Source: TMP-86 sp039807285 (lineage in GTDB: Bacteria > Pseudomonadota > Gammaproteobacteria > Steroidobacterales > Steroidobacteraceae). From it: 64,000 bases of DNA. Below the pieces are notes generated by a model. The model worked only from the letters and a program-made list of their open reading frames with translations. It did not search any database and was not told where the DNA came from. The DNA is taken from the NCBI GenBank assembly GCA_044226785.1, contig JBGAGK010000006.1, positions 89,912-153,911 on the forward strand. The letters run 5' to 3'. The number at the start of each line of letters is the position of its first letter. Position 1 is the first letter of the stretch. This document shows positions 8,317 to 15,410 of the stretch, one piece after another. The position numbers and the translations under genes were made by a program.

Positions 8317-9473
8317 TGATGCCCCGCCCGCTGCACCGCTGGCTGATCGCCCTGCTGCTGTTCTGCCCTGGCGTGCACGCGGCCGTGCTGCCCGATGACC
8401 GCGCCGATGTGTTCTACAGCACCTACAAGGGTGGCGGGATGGACATCACCGGCAAGTCGGTGCTGGTGCGCAAGAAATTCGCGGAGACGCTCTCGGTCCA
8501 GGGCGAATATTTCGTGGATACCGTGAGCGGGGCGTCGATCGATGTGCTCAGCAACGCAAGCACCATTCACGATGAGCGCAAACAGAAGACACTGAGCCTG
8601 GACTACATCCGCGGCAAGACTGCTTATAACGCCTCGTATTCCAACAGCAAGGAGTCGGACTACGTTTCCGACAACTGGCATGTCGGCATCAGCCAGGACA
8701 TGTTCGGCGATCTGACCACCGTGACGATGGGATACACCCGCGGTTTTGACACGGTCAGCGCCCGCTCAGGCAATACCATCTCGAAGATGGGTCAGGTCGA
8801 CCGCCGCAGCTACGACCTGGGCCTGTCGCAGATCTTCACCCGCAATCTCATCGGTTCGGTGATGCTGGAAGTGATCACCGACGAAGGCTTCCTCAACAAC
8901 CCGTACCGCTTCGTGCGCTATGCCGATCTCACCGATGCGCGGGGCTGGAACACGCAGCCCGAGGCCTATCCGCATACCCGCACCAGTACAGCGCTGACCG
9001 CCAAGGCCCGCTACTACCTGTGGTACCGCGCCGCTGCCAGCGCATCCTACCGGTATTTTTCCGACACCTGGGGCATCCGCGGCAACACCCTCGAGCTGGG
9101 CTATACGCACCCGCTTGGCAACCGATGGATCATCGAAGGCAGGGTACGCCTGTACCGGCAGAACGCCGCGAATTTCTACAGCGACCTGTTCTCACGCCGT
9201 GATGCATTCAATTTCCTCGCCCGCGACAAGGACCTGGCAGCCGGGCAGAACATCTCCCTCGGCGGCAAGCTCACCTACGCATTCCTGCCGGACGGGTGGA
9301 AAATGTTCAAGCGCGGCACCGTCACGCTCGATGTGAGCCGCATCCAGTTCAAGTACGACGATTTCCGCGACATCAAGGACTATGGCGTCGCGAATGGATA
9401 CACCGCGGGTACCGAGCCGCTGTACCGGTTCCACGCCAACGTGATGCAGCTGTACGCATCCATGTTCTTCTGA
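8307..9473 (+). CDS. DUF3570 outer-membrane beta-barrel protein
   Basis: 388 residues. A signal peptide (cleavage near GVHA) is followed by a long barrel-like sequence of DUF3570 type. An early motif is YKGGGMDITGKSVLVRKKF, and the C-terminus is YASMFF. These barrels are usually encoded next to DUF4266 and often near ApbE flavin transferase and TlpA genes; ApbE is absent from this locus. In-frame ATGs at 8316 and 8319 are alternative starts, and the one at 8316 overlaps the upstream stop as TGATG. It is the last gene of the rightward operon, followed by a strong hairpin at 9507-9533. Confidence 0.85.
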   Translation: MQLMMPRPLHRWLIALLLFCPGVHAAVLPDDRADVFYSTYKGGGMDITGKSVLVRKKFAETLSVQGEYFVDTVSGASIDVLSNASTIHDERKQKTLSLDYIRGKTAYNASYSNSKESDYVSDNWHVGISQDMFGDLTTVTMGYTRGFDTVSARSGNTISKMGQVDRRSYDLGLSQIFTRNLIGSVMLEVITDEGFLNNPYRFVRYADLTDARGWNTQPEAYPHTRTSTALTAKARYYLWYRAAASASYRYFSDTWGIRGNTLELGYTHPLGNRWIIEGRVRLYRQNAANFYSDLFSRRDAFNFLARDKDLAAGQNISLGGKLTYAFLPDGWKMFKRGTVTLDVSRIQFKYDDFRDIKDYGVANGYTAGTEPLYRFHANVMQLYASMFF

Positions 9474-9506
9474 CCCACGCGGGCGGATCATCCATCGCAG
9501 ATGAGC

Positions 9507-9533
9507 GGGACTGGCCTGGACGAGGCCAGTCCC
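9507..9533. terminator. Bidirectional hairpin between convergent genes
   Basis: A perfect 11-base stem, GGGACTGGCCT and AGGCCAGTCCC, with a 5-base loop lies between the convergent DUF3570 gene (plus) and the small peptide operon (minus). There is no long T tract on either side, so it is either a weakly intrinsic terminator or an mRNA 3'-end stabiliser serving both transcripts. Confidence 0.6.
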
Positions 9534-9552
9534 TGTCATGACTCCAGCACGG

Positions 9553-9747
9553 TCAGCGCGGGGGATGGACGGCCTGCGCTCCCATCTCGTAGGCCGACAT
9601 GGCAATCTCCCCGCCCGGTCGCCACTGGCTCGCATGCGCGCCTCGTTCCTGGCCGTGAACTGCATCCACTGCGGTCCGGGTCGCAGCCAGTGCTCCGCCG
9701 AACACGAGGATGGCAGCACCCGTCAGGATCAATCTGCGTCGTGGCAT
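9553..9747 (-). CDS. Small exported or membrane-anchored protein ending in HPPR
   Basis: 64 residues, function unknown. MPRRR is followed by a hydrophobic segment (about 6-24) and a short exported tail containing RGAHAS and, at the very C-terminus, AVHPPR. The start is well supported: AAGGAG lies 5 bases upstream of the ATG at 9747. It begins 10 bases downstream of the stop of the repeat-peptide gene, so the two form an operon. Both mature products contain GAH and HPPR elements, which suggests a shared recognition motif or common origin. The resemblance is short and could be chance. Confidence 0.65.
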   Translation of the reverse strand: MPRRRLILTGAAILVFGGALAATRTAVDAVHGQERGAHASQWRPGGEIAMSAYEMGAQAVHPPR

Positions 9748-9757
9748 GGGGACTCCT

Positions 9758-10078
9758 TCAGAACACTCGCGGCGGGTGTGCACCGGTCAGGTCCTGTACC
9801 GAGGCCCGGGGCGGGTGTGCGCCGGTCAGATCCTTTACCGAGGCCCGGGGTGGATGTGCACCGGTCAGGTCCTGCACCGAGGCCCGGGGTGGATGTGCAC
9901 CGGTCAGGTCCTGCACCGAGGCCCGCGGCGGGTGTGCACCGGTCAGGTCCTGCACCGAGGCCCGGGGTGGATGTGCACCGGTCAGGTCAAAGGTCGTCGC
10001 AGCGGCACTGGCGCCCGTCGCGAATGCTGCGCAAGATATGAAAATGGTCAGTGATGCGGAATTCTTCCAAACGCCCAT
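9758..10078 (-). CDS. Secreted tandem-repeat protein (13-residue DLTGAHPPRASVQ repeats)
   Basis: 106 residues. A clear Sec signal peptide (MGVWKNSASLTIFISCAAFA, cleavage after GASA) is followed by AATTF. Then come five tandem copies of DLTGAHPPRASVQ (one with K for Q) and a terminal partial copy DLTGAHPPRVF. AGGAG lies 8 bases before the ATG at 10078, so this strand and frame are a real gene, although the 39-base period also keeps plus-strand frames open. Nothing in the sequence identifies an enzyme. The repeated His-Pro-Pro-Arg could be a metal-, surface- or protease-recognition motif, or the protein could be a multi-core peptide precursor. It is divergent from the ECF sigma factor gene and starts the minus-strand operon. 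Confidence 0.75.
   Translation of the reverse strand: MGVWKNSASLTIFISCAAFATGASAAATTFDLTGAHPPRASVQDLTGAHPPRASVQDLTGAHPPRASVQDLTGAHPPRASVKDLTGAHPPRASVQDLTGAHPPRVF
9772..9989. repeat. Tandem direct repeat, 39-base unit, about 5.6 copies
   Basis: Units begin at 9772, 9811, 9850, 9889 and 9928, with a partial sixth at 9967. They differ by only a few bases; for example the second unit has GCGCCGG and CTTTACC variants. The period is exactly 13 codons, so the minus-strand frame is preserved. Near identity at DNA level points to recent expansion or continuing homogenisation. There are no unique spacers, so it is not a CRISPR array. Confidence 0.95.
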
Positions 10079-10224
10079 ACCTTTTTCTCCTGTGTTTTCA
10101 GATAATTGCCGAATACCCGCGCGATGCGGGAGTCCACGGCACCCATCAAAAGCGCCGCGAATGCGTGAATACCCTCACACCTCTGCGCAGAATCTTGTCC
10201 ATCGTCCAACAGATGGAGGCACCC

Positions 10225-10245
10225 CGGGAATCACCGTGATTCCCG
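10225..10245. promoter_or_regulatory. 21-base palindrome upstream of ECF sigma gene
   Basis: The arms CGGGAATCAC (10225-10234) and GTGATTCCCG (10236-10245) form a perfect 10-base inverted repeat around a single C. The site lies 52 bases before the sigma factor start, in the 219-base divergent gap shared with the secreted-repeat operon. The one-base centre makes a hairpin terminator unlikely and a dimeric regulator site more likely. No candidate regulator is encoded next to it apart from the sigma factor and kinase. Confidence 0.5.
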
Positions 10246-10297
10246 TCCACCGCTCCGGGGACCTGTCTGCGGCAGATCCGCAAGGCTCGATCGAGGT

Positions 10298-10876
10298 GTG
10301 CCAACCGTGACGGCACCCAGGGGAAAATTCACGCAATTGCTGAGCGACTGGCGTGGCGGCAGCGACCGGGCATTGGGCGAATTGACACCGCTCGTGTACG
10401 AAGAACTTCGGCGCCTGGCACATCGATACATGCGCAGCGAGCGCAGCAGCCATACCCTGCAGGCCACCGCGGTGGTACACGAGGCTTTCCTGCGTCTGAT
10501 CCAGTCGGAAGTACCCATGCAGGATCGCACCCACTTCTTCGCACTGGCTTCCAGGCTGATGCGGCGAGTCCTGGTCGATCATGCCCGGAGCCGTTCACGC
10601 GACAAGAGATTCGGAAACGCGCGGCAGGTACCACTGGAGGATGCTCCGCCGTTGAAGGTCGAGACCAGCTTCGACATCGTCGACCTCGATCTGGGGCTGG
10701 ATCATCTTGCCCGCCTCGAGCCGCGTCTTGCACAGGTCCTGGAGTTGCACTACTTCGGTGATCTGACCTATGAACAGATCGCGCAGGCCATGGACACCTC
10801 GGCAGCGACCGTGCATCGCGACATCCGGTTGGCACGTGCCTGGCTGCTCGATTTTCTCGGCGGCAACCGGGCATGA
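10298..10876 (+). CDS. ECF-type RNA polymerase sigma factor (TIGR02999-like)
   Basis: 192 residues. Region 2 (about 25-90) reads PLVYEELRRLAHRYMRSER...LQATAVVHEAFLRL, the hallmark of the TIGR02999 / Sig-70_X6 group. Region 4 (about 140-185) has the helix-turn-helix DLTYEQIAQAMDTSAATVHRDIRLA. No anti-sigma gene follows; instead it overlaps by 4 bases a Ser/Thr kinase, a common arrangement for this ECF group, in which the kinase is thought to control the sigma factor. The GTG at 10298 is used; the GTG at 10307 is an alternative with better spacing from GAGG. The targets may include the divergent peptide operon (inference). Confidence 0.88.
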   Translation: MPTVTAPRGKFTQLLSDWRGGSDRALGELTPLVYEELRRLAHRYMRSERSSHTLQATAVVHEAFLRLIQSEVPMQDRTHFFALASRLMRRVLVDHARSRSRDKRFGNARQVPLEDAPPLKVETSFDIVDLDLGLDHLARLEPRLAQVLELHYFGDLTYEQIAQAMDTSAATVHRDIRLARAWLLDFLGGNRA

Positions 10877-13584
10877 CCGTCTCGCCAGCTCGCTGGGAGG
10901 AAATCCGGGCATTGTTCGAGGAGGTGGTCGAGACCGACGCCACCGGTCGAATGAACCGGCTGGAAGAAGTTGGCGCAACCGACCCGCAACTGCGCGCATC
11001 GGTGGAGGCGCTGTTGCGCATGGACGGCACCTCCGGGGACCCGCTGGAGCAGGTCATCGGTACCGCAGCCGGCGAGTTGATGGAGCACCAGGCTGATCGG
11101 CTCATCGGCACGCGGGTGGGCCCTTACCAGATCACCGCAGTCCTGGGGTATGGCGGCACCTCGACGGTGTATTCGGCCCGAAGGGTCGATGCGCGGTTCG
11201 ATCAGACCGTGGCCATCAAGGTGCTCCATCATGCCGTCATCCACCCGCAACTTCGCAGCCGCCTGCACGCTGAACGGCATGTCATGGCCAGACTCGAGCA
11301 CCCGGGGATTGCCCGCCTGATCGACAGCGGGGATCTGCCGGACGGCTCGCCCTACATCGTGCTGGAACACGTGGCAGGCGAGGACGTGCTGCAATACTGC
11401 GACAGTCACGCACTGTTTCTTCGCGAACGTGTGGAACTGTTCATCAGGGTCTGCGAAGCCGTGCAGTTTGCACATCGCAACCTGATCGTTCACCGCGACA
11501 TCAAGCCTGGCAACATCCTGGTGACCCCGGAAGGCAATCCGAAACTGCTCGACTTCGGCATCGCCAAGCTCCTGGCACCGGAAAGCCTGTCACACACCCT
11601 GCCGGTCACCCGGCTGCACGAACGGGTCCTGACGCCCGAGAACGCTGCACCGGAGCAGGTCCTGGGGCGCCCCATCACGACAGCCACAGACGTCTACGCC
11701 CTGGGCGTGCTGCTGTATCAGCTGCTCAGCGGCCGCCCGCCCTATCGGCTTGCCAGTTACAGCCAGCTCCAGCTGGAGCGCGCCATCTGCATGGATGACC
11801 CGCCGCGCGCCAGTCAGGCAGCAAATACCAGGATCGCCGGAGAGGCCGGCTCCGGGCGCCAGCGGATTTCCGAGCGGCGGGGTTTGTCTGCAGACCGGCT
11901 CCGCGCGAGCCTTGCCGGCGACCTGGACGCCATCATTGCCATGGCCATGCGAAAGGAGCCGGAACGGCGCTATGCCTCGGCCCAGGCCATGGCCGAGGAT
12001 CTCGGCCGGCATCTGCGGGCCGAACCGGTGCTCGCGCGCCAGGGCGACTGGCGTTACTGCGCCGGCAAGTTCCTGAGACGTCATCTCCTGGCCGTTGCCG
12101 GCGCCACAGCGGTAGTCCTGGGTCTGGCTGGTCTGGCCGGAATCACGCTGTGGCAGAGCCACCGCATCGAGCAGGCGAGGCTGGCCACTGCCCGCGAACG
12201 GGATCGTGCGCAGCAGGTCTCCGGCTTTCTGGTCGATGTGTTCTCCCAGGCCGATCCATTCAATGCACAGGGTCATGAGACAACGGCCCGTGATCTGCTG
12301 GATCGCGGAGCCTCGCGCATCATGGATGATCTGGACGAGCAACCAGAGGTCAGGGCCGAACTTCTGGAGAGCATCGGCCTCGCCTACCGGCGCCAGGGGC
12401 TGGGCAGTCGCGCCGTGCCGCTGTTCGAACAGGCTGTGGCCATCCGCCGTGCCCTGAAGCCCGCGGATCCCGTCCGGATCGCGGTCGCACAGGCCAATCT
12501 GGCCGAGGCACTGGCCGATGCCGGCAACCTGTCTGCCGCCGAGAAGCATCTTCACAGTGCCCTGGCGTTGTCGAAGTCTGCCTCGCCTGCAGCCAATCGG
12601 CAGACGGCCGATATCCTCATGCAGCTGGGCAGACTCGCCCTGGATGGCCAGAGCCGGACCACACAGGCAGCCGCGTACTTCGAGCAGGCCCTTTCCGTCT
12701 ATATCAACGCCCTGGGTCCTGAAGCCACTGAAGTCGGGACCGCACAGATCAGACTGGGAGAAGTTGCGTCGTGGCAGAACGAATTGGCGCAGGCTGAGCG
12801 CCATTATCGCCAGGGGTTGGCCATCTATCAGGCGACGCTGGGCCGCAATCACCCGGATCAGGCCATAGCACTCGCCAACCTCGGGTTCATTCTGGTCGAG
12901 CGCGGAAATTATGCGCAGGCCGAGCCGATGCTGAATGAAGCGCTGGACATCGAAAAACGCGTCTTCGGCCCGGATCATCAGCGGGTGGCCGAAACGCTGG
13001 AACACCTGGCGAGACTCCACGAGGGGCGCGGCAAACTCCCATTGGCCATCGATACCCTGCTGCAGTCCATCTCGATCTCCCGCCAGCGCCTGGGAAGTGA
13101 TCATTACCTGGTTGGCTATCGCCTGGATTTTCTGGCCAGCCTGTATCTCGAGTCAGACGATCTGCCGGCGGCGGAGGAAAAGGCTCACGAGGCTCTCAGG
13201 ATCTATGCCCGGAGCCTGCCGGCCGAGCACCTGTACGTCGCGTCCACGCGTCAGCTCCTGGGAGACATCCTGATCGCCCGTAAACGCTACCCGGGCGCAA
13301 TCAGCGAACTGCGCGCTGCTGCCGACCTGTCACGCCAGCTCGCCGGCGATGACAGCTGGCGGACCGCACGCGCCAACGCAAGCCTGGGATGGGCCCGGAT
13401 CAACGCTGGAGACGACCCTGCAGGTGCAACGCTCCTGATCGAGTCGCAGCGGCAGCTGTCGCAATTGCTTGGCGACCGGAACCCGGCCACCCAGCGCGCC
13501 TCCCGGTACCTGGCCGGCTATTACCGCCTGCATCACCGCGATGCCGACGCCGCACGGGTTCTCGCAACGCTCGACTCGCGCTAA
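10873..13584 (+). CDS. Membrane Ser/Thr protein kinase with TPR sensor domain
   Basis: 903 residues. The kinase domain (about 85-385) has the glycine loop LGYGGTSTVY, VAIK, HRDIKPGNIL (His207-Asp209) and DFG at 227, so it looks catalytically complete. One transmembrane helix (about 403-425) is followed by a long extracytoplasmic region of TPR repeats of the TPR_10/12 type (about 440-880), with phrases such as VAQANLAEALADAGN and ALANLGFILVERGNYAQAEP. A short N-terminal helical region precedes the kinase. The start overlaps the sigma gene stop, implying stoichiometric expression. It probably senses a protein or peptide ligand in the periplasm and signals to the sigma factor. Confidence 0.9.
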   Translation: MTVSPARWEEIRALFEEVVETDATGRMNRLEEVGATDPQLRASVEALLRMDGTSGDPLEQVIGTAAGELMEHQADRLIGTRVGPYQITAVLGYGGTSTVYSARRVDARFDQTVAIKVLHHAVIHPQLRSRLHAERHVMARLEHPGIARLIDSGDLPDGSPYIVLEHVAGEDVLQYCDSHALFLRERVELFIRVCEAVQFAHRNLIVHRDIKPGNILVTPEGNPKLLDFGIAKLLAPESLSHTLPVTRLHERVLTPENAAPEQVLGRPITTATDVYALGVLLYQLLSGRPPYRLASYSQLQLERAICMDDPPRASQAANTRIAGEAGSGRQRISERRGLSADRLRASLAGDLDAIIAMAMRKEPERRYASAQAMAEDLGRHLRAEPVLARQGDWRYCAGKFLRRHLLAVAGATAVVLGLAGLAGITLWQSHRIEQARLATARERDRAQQVSGFLVDVFSQADPFNAQGHETTARDLLDRGASRIMDDLDEQPEVRAELLESIGLAYRRQGLGSRAVPLFEQAVAIRRALKPADPVRIAVAQANLAEALADAGNLSAAEKHLHSALALSKSASPAANRQTADILMQLGRLALDGQSRTTQAAAYFEQALSVYINALGPEATEVGTAQIRLGEVASWQNELAQAERHYRQGLAIYQATLGRNHPDQAIALANLGFILVERGNYAQAEPMLNEALDIEKRVFGPDHQRVAETLEHLARLHEGRGKLPLAIDTLLQSISISRQRLGSDHYLVGYRLDFLASLYLESDDLPAAEEKAHEALRIYARSLPAEHLYVASTRQLLGDILIARKRYPGAISELRAAADLSRQLAGDDSWRTARANASLGWARINAGDDPAGATLLIESQRQLSQLLGDRNPATQRASRYLAGYYRLHHRDADAARVLATLDSR

Positions 13585-13632
13585 GCTTGGGGAACTTGAC
13601 AATATGCGTCGTGGTCCGTAGCAGGAGTTTCA

Positions 13633-14487
13633 ATGCGAAATATTCTTCAATCCACTGCAACAGGCCTGGCCCTGACGGCAGTACTCATCCTGGCAAACTC
13701 CGCGGCACAGGCGAGCGCGCGCGAGGAAGGCCGCCTCCTCACCGCCACCGAAGTCCTCGAGGAAATCCAGGCCATGCCGGATCAGCGCATTCCGGACATG
13801 CTGCTGTCCCGGGCCTACGGCATTGCCGTCGTGCCCGACGTGATCAAGGTCGGACTGACGCCGGTCGCAGCAGCCCGTGGCAAAGGCGTGCTGATCGTCC
13901 GGGACAAGCTCACCGCACCCTGGAGCAACCCGTCATTCATCACGCTGACTGCGGGTGAGCTCGGATTCATGATCGGGGCCCAAAGCTCGGATGTCGTGCT
14001 GGTGTTCACCACCCGGTCCGGCATCGAGGGCATCACCGGAGGGAAAATGACCCTGGGTGCCAATGCCTCGGTGACCACAGGCCCGGTGGGCCGATCTGGC
14101 TCTGCCGGCACGGACCTGAACTTCGATGCAGAAGTGTATTCGTACGCACGGTCCCGTGGCCTGTTTGCAGGCGCTGCGCTGGACGGCACGGTCCTTTCCA
14201 TAGACCGGAAGGCCAATGCAGCGTTCTACAAGAAGCCCGGTGTCACGGCATCGGACATATTCTCCGGCCATTCCCCCGCGCCGCCGGAAGCGGGGCAACG
14301 TTTCCTGGACAGGCTGGCGCAGGTCACACGCACGAGCGTGCGCGCCTCGACAGACCCGCAGGCGGGATCCCCGGCAAATGCGCCGACCACCGCCCCGCCC
14401 GCAAGCAGCGCGCCCTCAACGCCTCCTGCGCCTGCCCGGACCTTTCCGATGGAGGATGGCAGCGCGGGCCAGGAGCCGCCCAGGTAG
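13633..14487 (+). CDS. SYLF (Ysc84-type) lipid-binding domain protein
   Basis: 284 residues. A signal peptide (cleavage near AAQASA) is followed by a SYLF domain (about 45-215) with the characteristic phrases SRAYGIAVVPDVIKVG, SNPSFITLTAGELGFMIGAQ and RGLFAGAALDGTVLS. The tail is rich in Pro, Ala and Thr and likely disordered. SYLF domains bind phosphoinositides in eukaryotes; the bacterial role is not established. AGGAG lies 6 bases before the ATG. It stands alone on the plus strand, converging with the next lipoprotein gene. Confidence 0.88.
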   Translation: MRNILQSTATGLALTAVLILANSAAQASAREEGRLLTATEVLEEIQAMPDQRIPDMLLSRAYGIAVVPDVIKVGLTPVAAARGKGVLIVRDKLTAPWSNPSFITLTAGELGFMIGAQSSDVVLVFTTRSGIEGITGGKMTLGANASVTTGPVGRSGSAGTDLNFDAEVYSYARSRGLFAGAALDGTVLSIDRKANAAFYKKPGVTASDIFSGHSPAPPEAGQRFLDRLAQVTRTSVRASTDPQAGSPANAPTTAPPASSAPSTPPAPARTFPMEDGSAGQEPPR

Positions 14488-14557
14488 CCGGGGCGCTTCC
14501 GGGATATCGAGGGATATCGAGTCGCCTGGGCCAGTTGCCTGGCAGGGGCATGGCGTA

Positions 14558-14968
14558 TCAATTGCTGGCCGTAACGGCCGGTGCCTGGTTATCGGAGGGT
14601 GGTACGAGCGGTAGCTTGTAAGGATCTACCTTCCTCGCTTCCTCTTCCTGGCGGCGCTGCATGTCCTGCTGCTGGCGCAGGCGGTCGCGGTGATGTTCAA
14701 AGGCGGCTTCGCGCCTTGCCGCTTCAGTCCTTTCCCGCCCGGCTGCAATCCGATCGACCGCCAATCGGGCATTCCTGCATTCCTCGGGGGCCCGCTGGGC
14801 AGCAGCCCTTTCACTGCATTTCATCAATACGCCATCCAGCATCACCGGGTCATCGACCAGCTGGTCGACACTCAACGGCTTCAGTGGCGGATCGTCACAG
14901 CCCGACAGGAGAAGGATCGAAGCCATGCACATGCAGATGGCAAGAATCGGAAATTTCAGGGTATTCAT
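14558..14968 (-). CDS. EexN-like entry-exclusion family lipoprotein
   Basis: 136 residues. A lipoprotein signal ends in LLLSGC. The core (about 24-60) reads SVDQLVDDPVMLDGVLMKCSE...APEECRNARLAVDRI, matching the spacing of EexN family proteins (segment-Cys, then Cys-x-Asn-Ala). A charged helical region (RRQEEEARK) and a short Pro-rich tail follow. EexN proteins block redundant conjugation on plasmids, but no transfer genes are nearby, so this chromosomal copy may serve another purpose. The ATG at 14968 opens directly at the signal; the longer frame to 15166 would overlap the divergent xseB start. Confidence 0.72.
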   Translation of the reverse strand: MNTLKFPILAICMCMASILLLSGCDDPPLKPLSVDQLVDDPVMLDGVLMKCSERAAAQRAPEECRNARLAVDRIAAGRERTEAARREAAFEHHRDRLRQQQDMQRRQEEEARKVDPYKLPLVPPSDNQAPAVTASN

Positions 14969-15152
14969 GTCCGTATCCGTGACCGGAATGTTATCCAAGA
15001 TCGGCCTGCCTGCATCGGCCCGCTGTGTGAAACCGGTCACGTCCCAGGCATTTCGAGCCGGCCTGCCGGACCAGCGGCTGCTGTGGACCGACCACCGGTT
15101 CCCTTCAGCCGGTTTGACCGATGGCGGGCGGCTGTGTACCGTTCCGGTCCCA

Positions 15153-15410
15153 ATGCCAAAAGCCACTGTTCAGCCGGAATCGCCCACCCTGAATTTCGAG
15201 GCGGCAATGTCCGAACTCGAGTCTCTGGTGGAACGTCTGGAGGGTGGCGATCTGCCTCTGGAGGATTCGCTCAAGACCTTCGAGCGTGGTGTGGCCCTGA
15301 CCCGCTCCTGCCAGCTGGCTCTCAAGGAAGCCGAGCAGAAGGTCGAGGTGTTGCTGAAAAAAGCCGGCCAGCCCTCGCTGGAATCATTCACCCAGACCAC
15401 GGACGATTAG
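15153..15410 (+). CDS. xseB: Exodeoxyribonuclease VII small subunit
   Basis: 85 residues, the usual size. The family signature is clear: NFEAAMSELESLVERLEGGDLPLEDSLKTFERGVALTR, then CQLALKEAEQKVEVL. XseB binds the large catalytic subunit XseA to degrade single-stranded DNA; XseA is not in this window. The ATG at 15153 is placed by homology, and the longer open frame upstream has no family similarity. The stop overlaps the GTG of ispA by one base, the classic xseB-ispA-dxs order. Confidence 0.95.
   Translation: MPKATVQPESPTLNFEAAMSELESLVERLEGGDLPLEDSLKTFERGVALTRSCQLALKEAEQKVEVLLKKAGQPSLESFTQTTDD

Noticed and set aside
9772..9989. CRISPR array.
   Set aside because: The repeats are directly adjacent with no unique spacers, and there are no cas genes.
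9501..10310. Long plus-strand open frames across the tandem repeats (with RGGCAPVRSCTEA repeats).
   Set aside because: They are open only because the repeat period is 13 codons; they lack a ribosome-binding site and signal peptide, run into the sigma gene and oppose the well-supported minus-strand genes.
14498..14521. Short direct repeat GGGATATCGA x2 in the gap between SYLF and EexN-like genes.
   Set aside because: Only two copies of 10 bases; no stem or operator geometry, so no function can be supported.
14690..15409. Upstream extension of the ispA frame by 240 codons.
   Set aside because: It overlaps xseB in another frame and has no similarity to prenyl synthases; the family start is at 15410.
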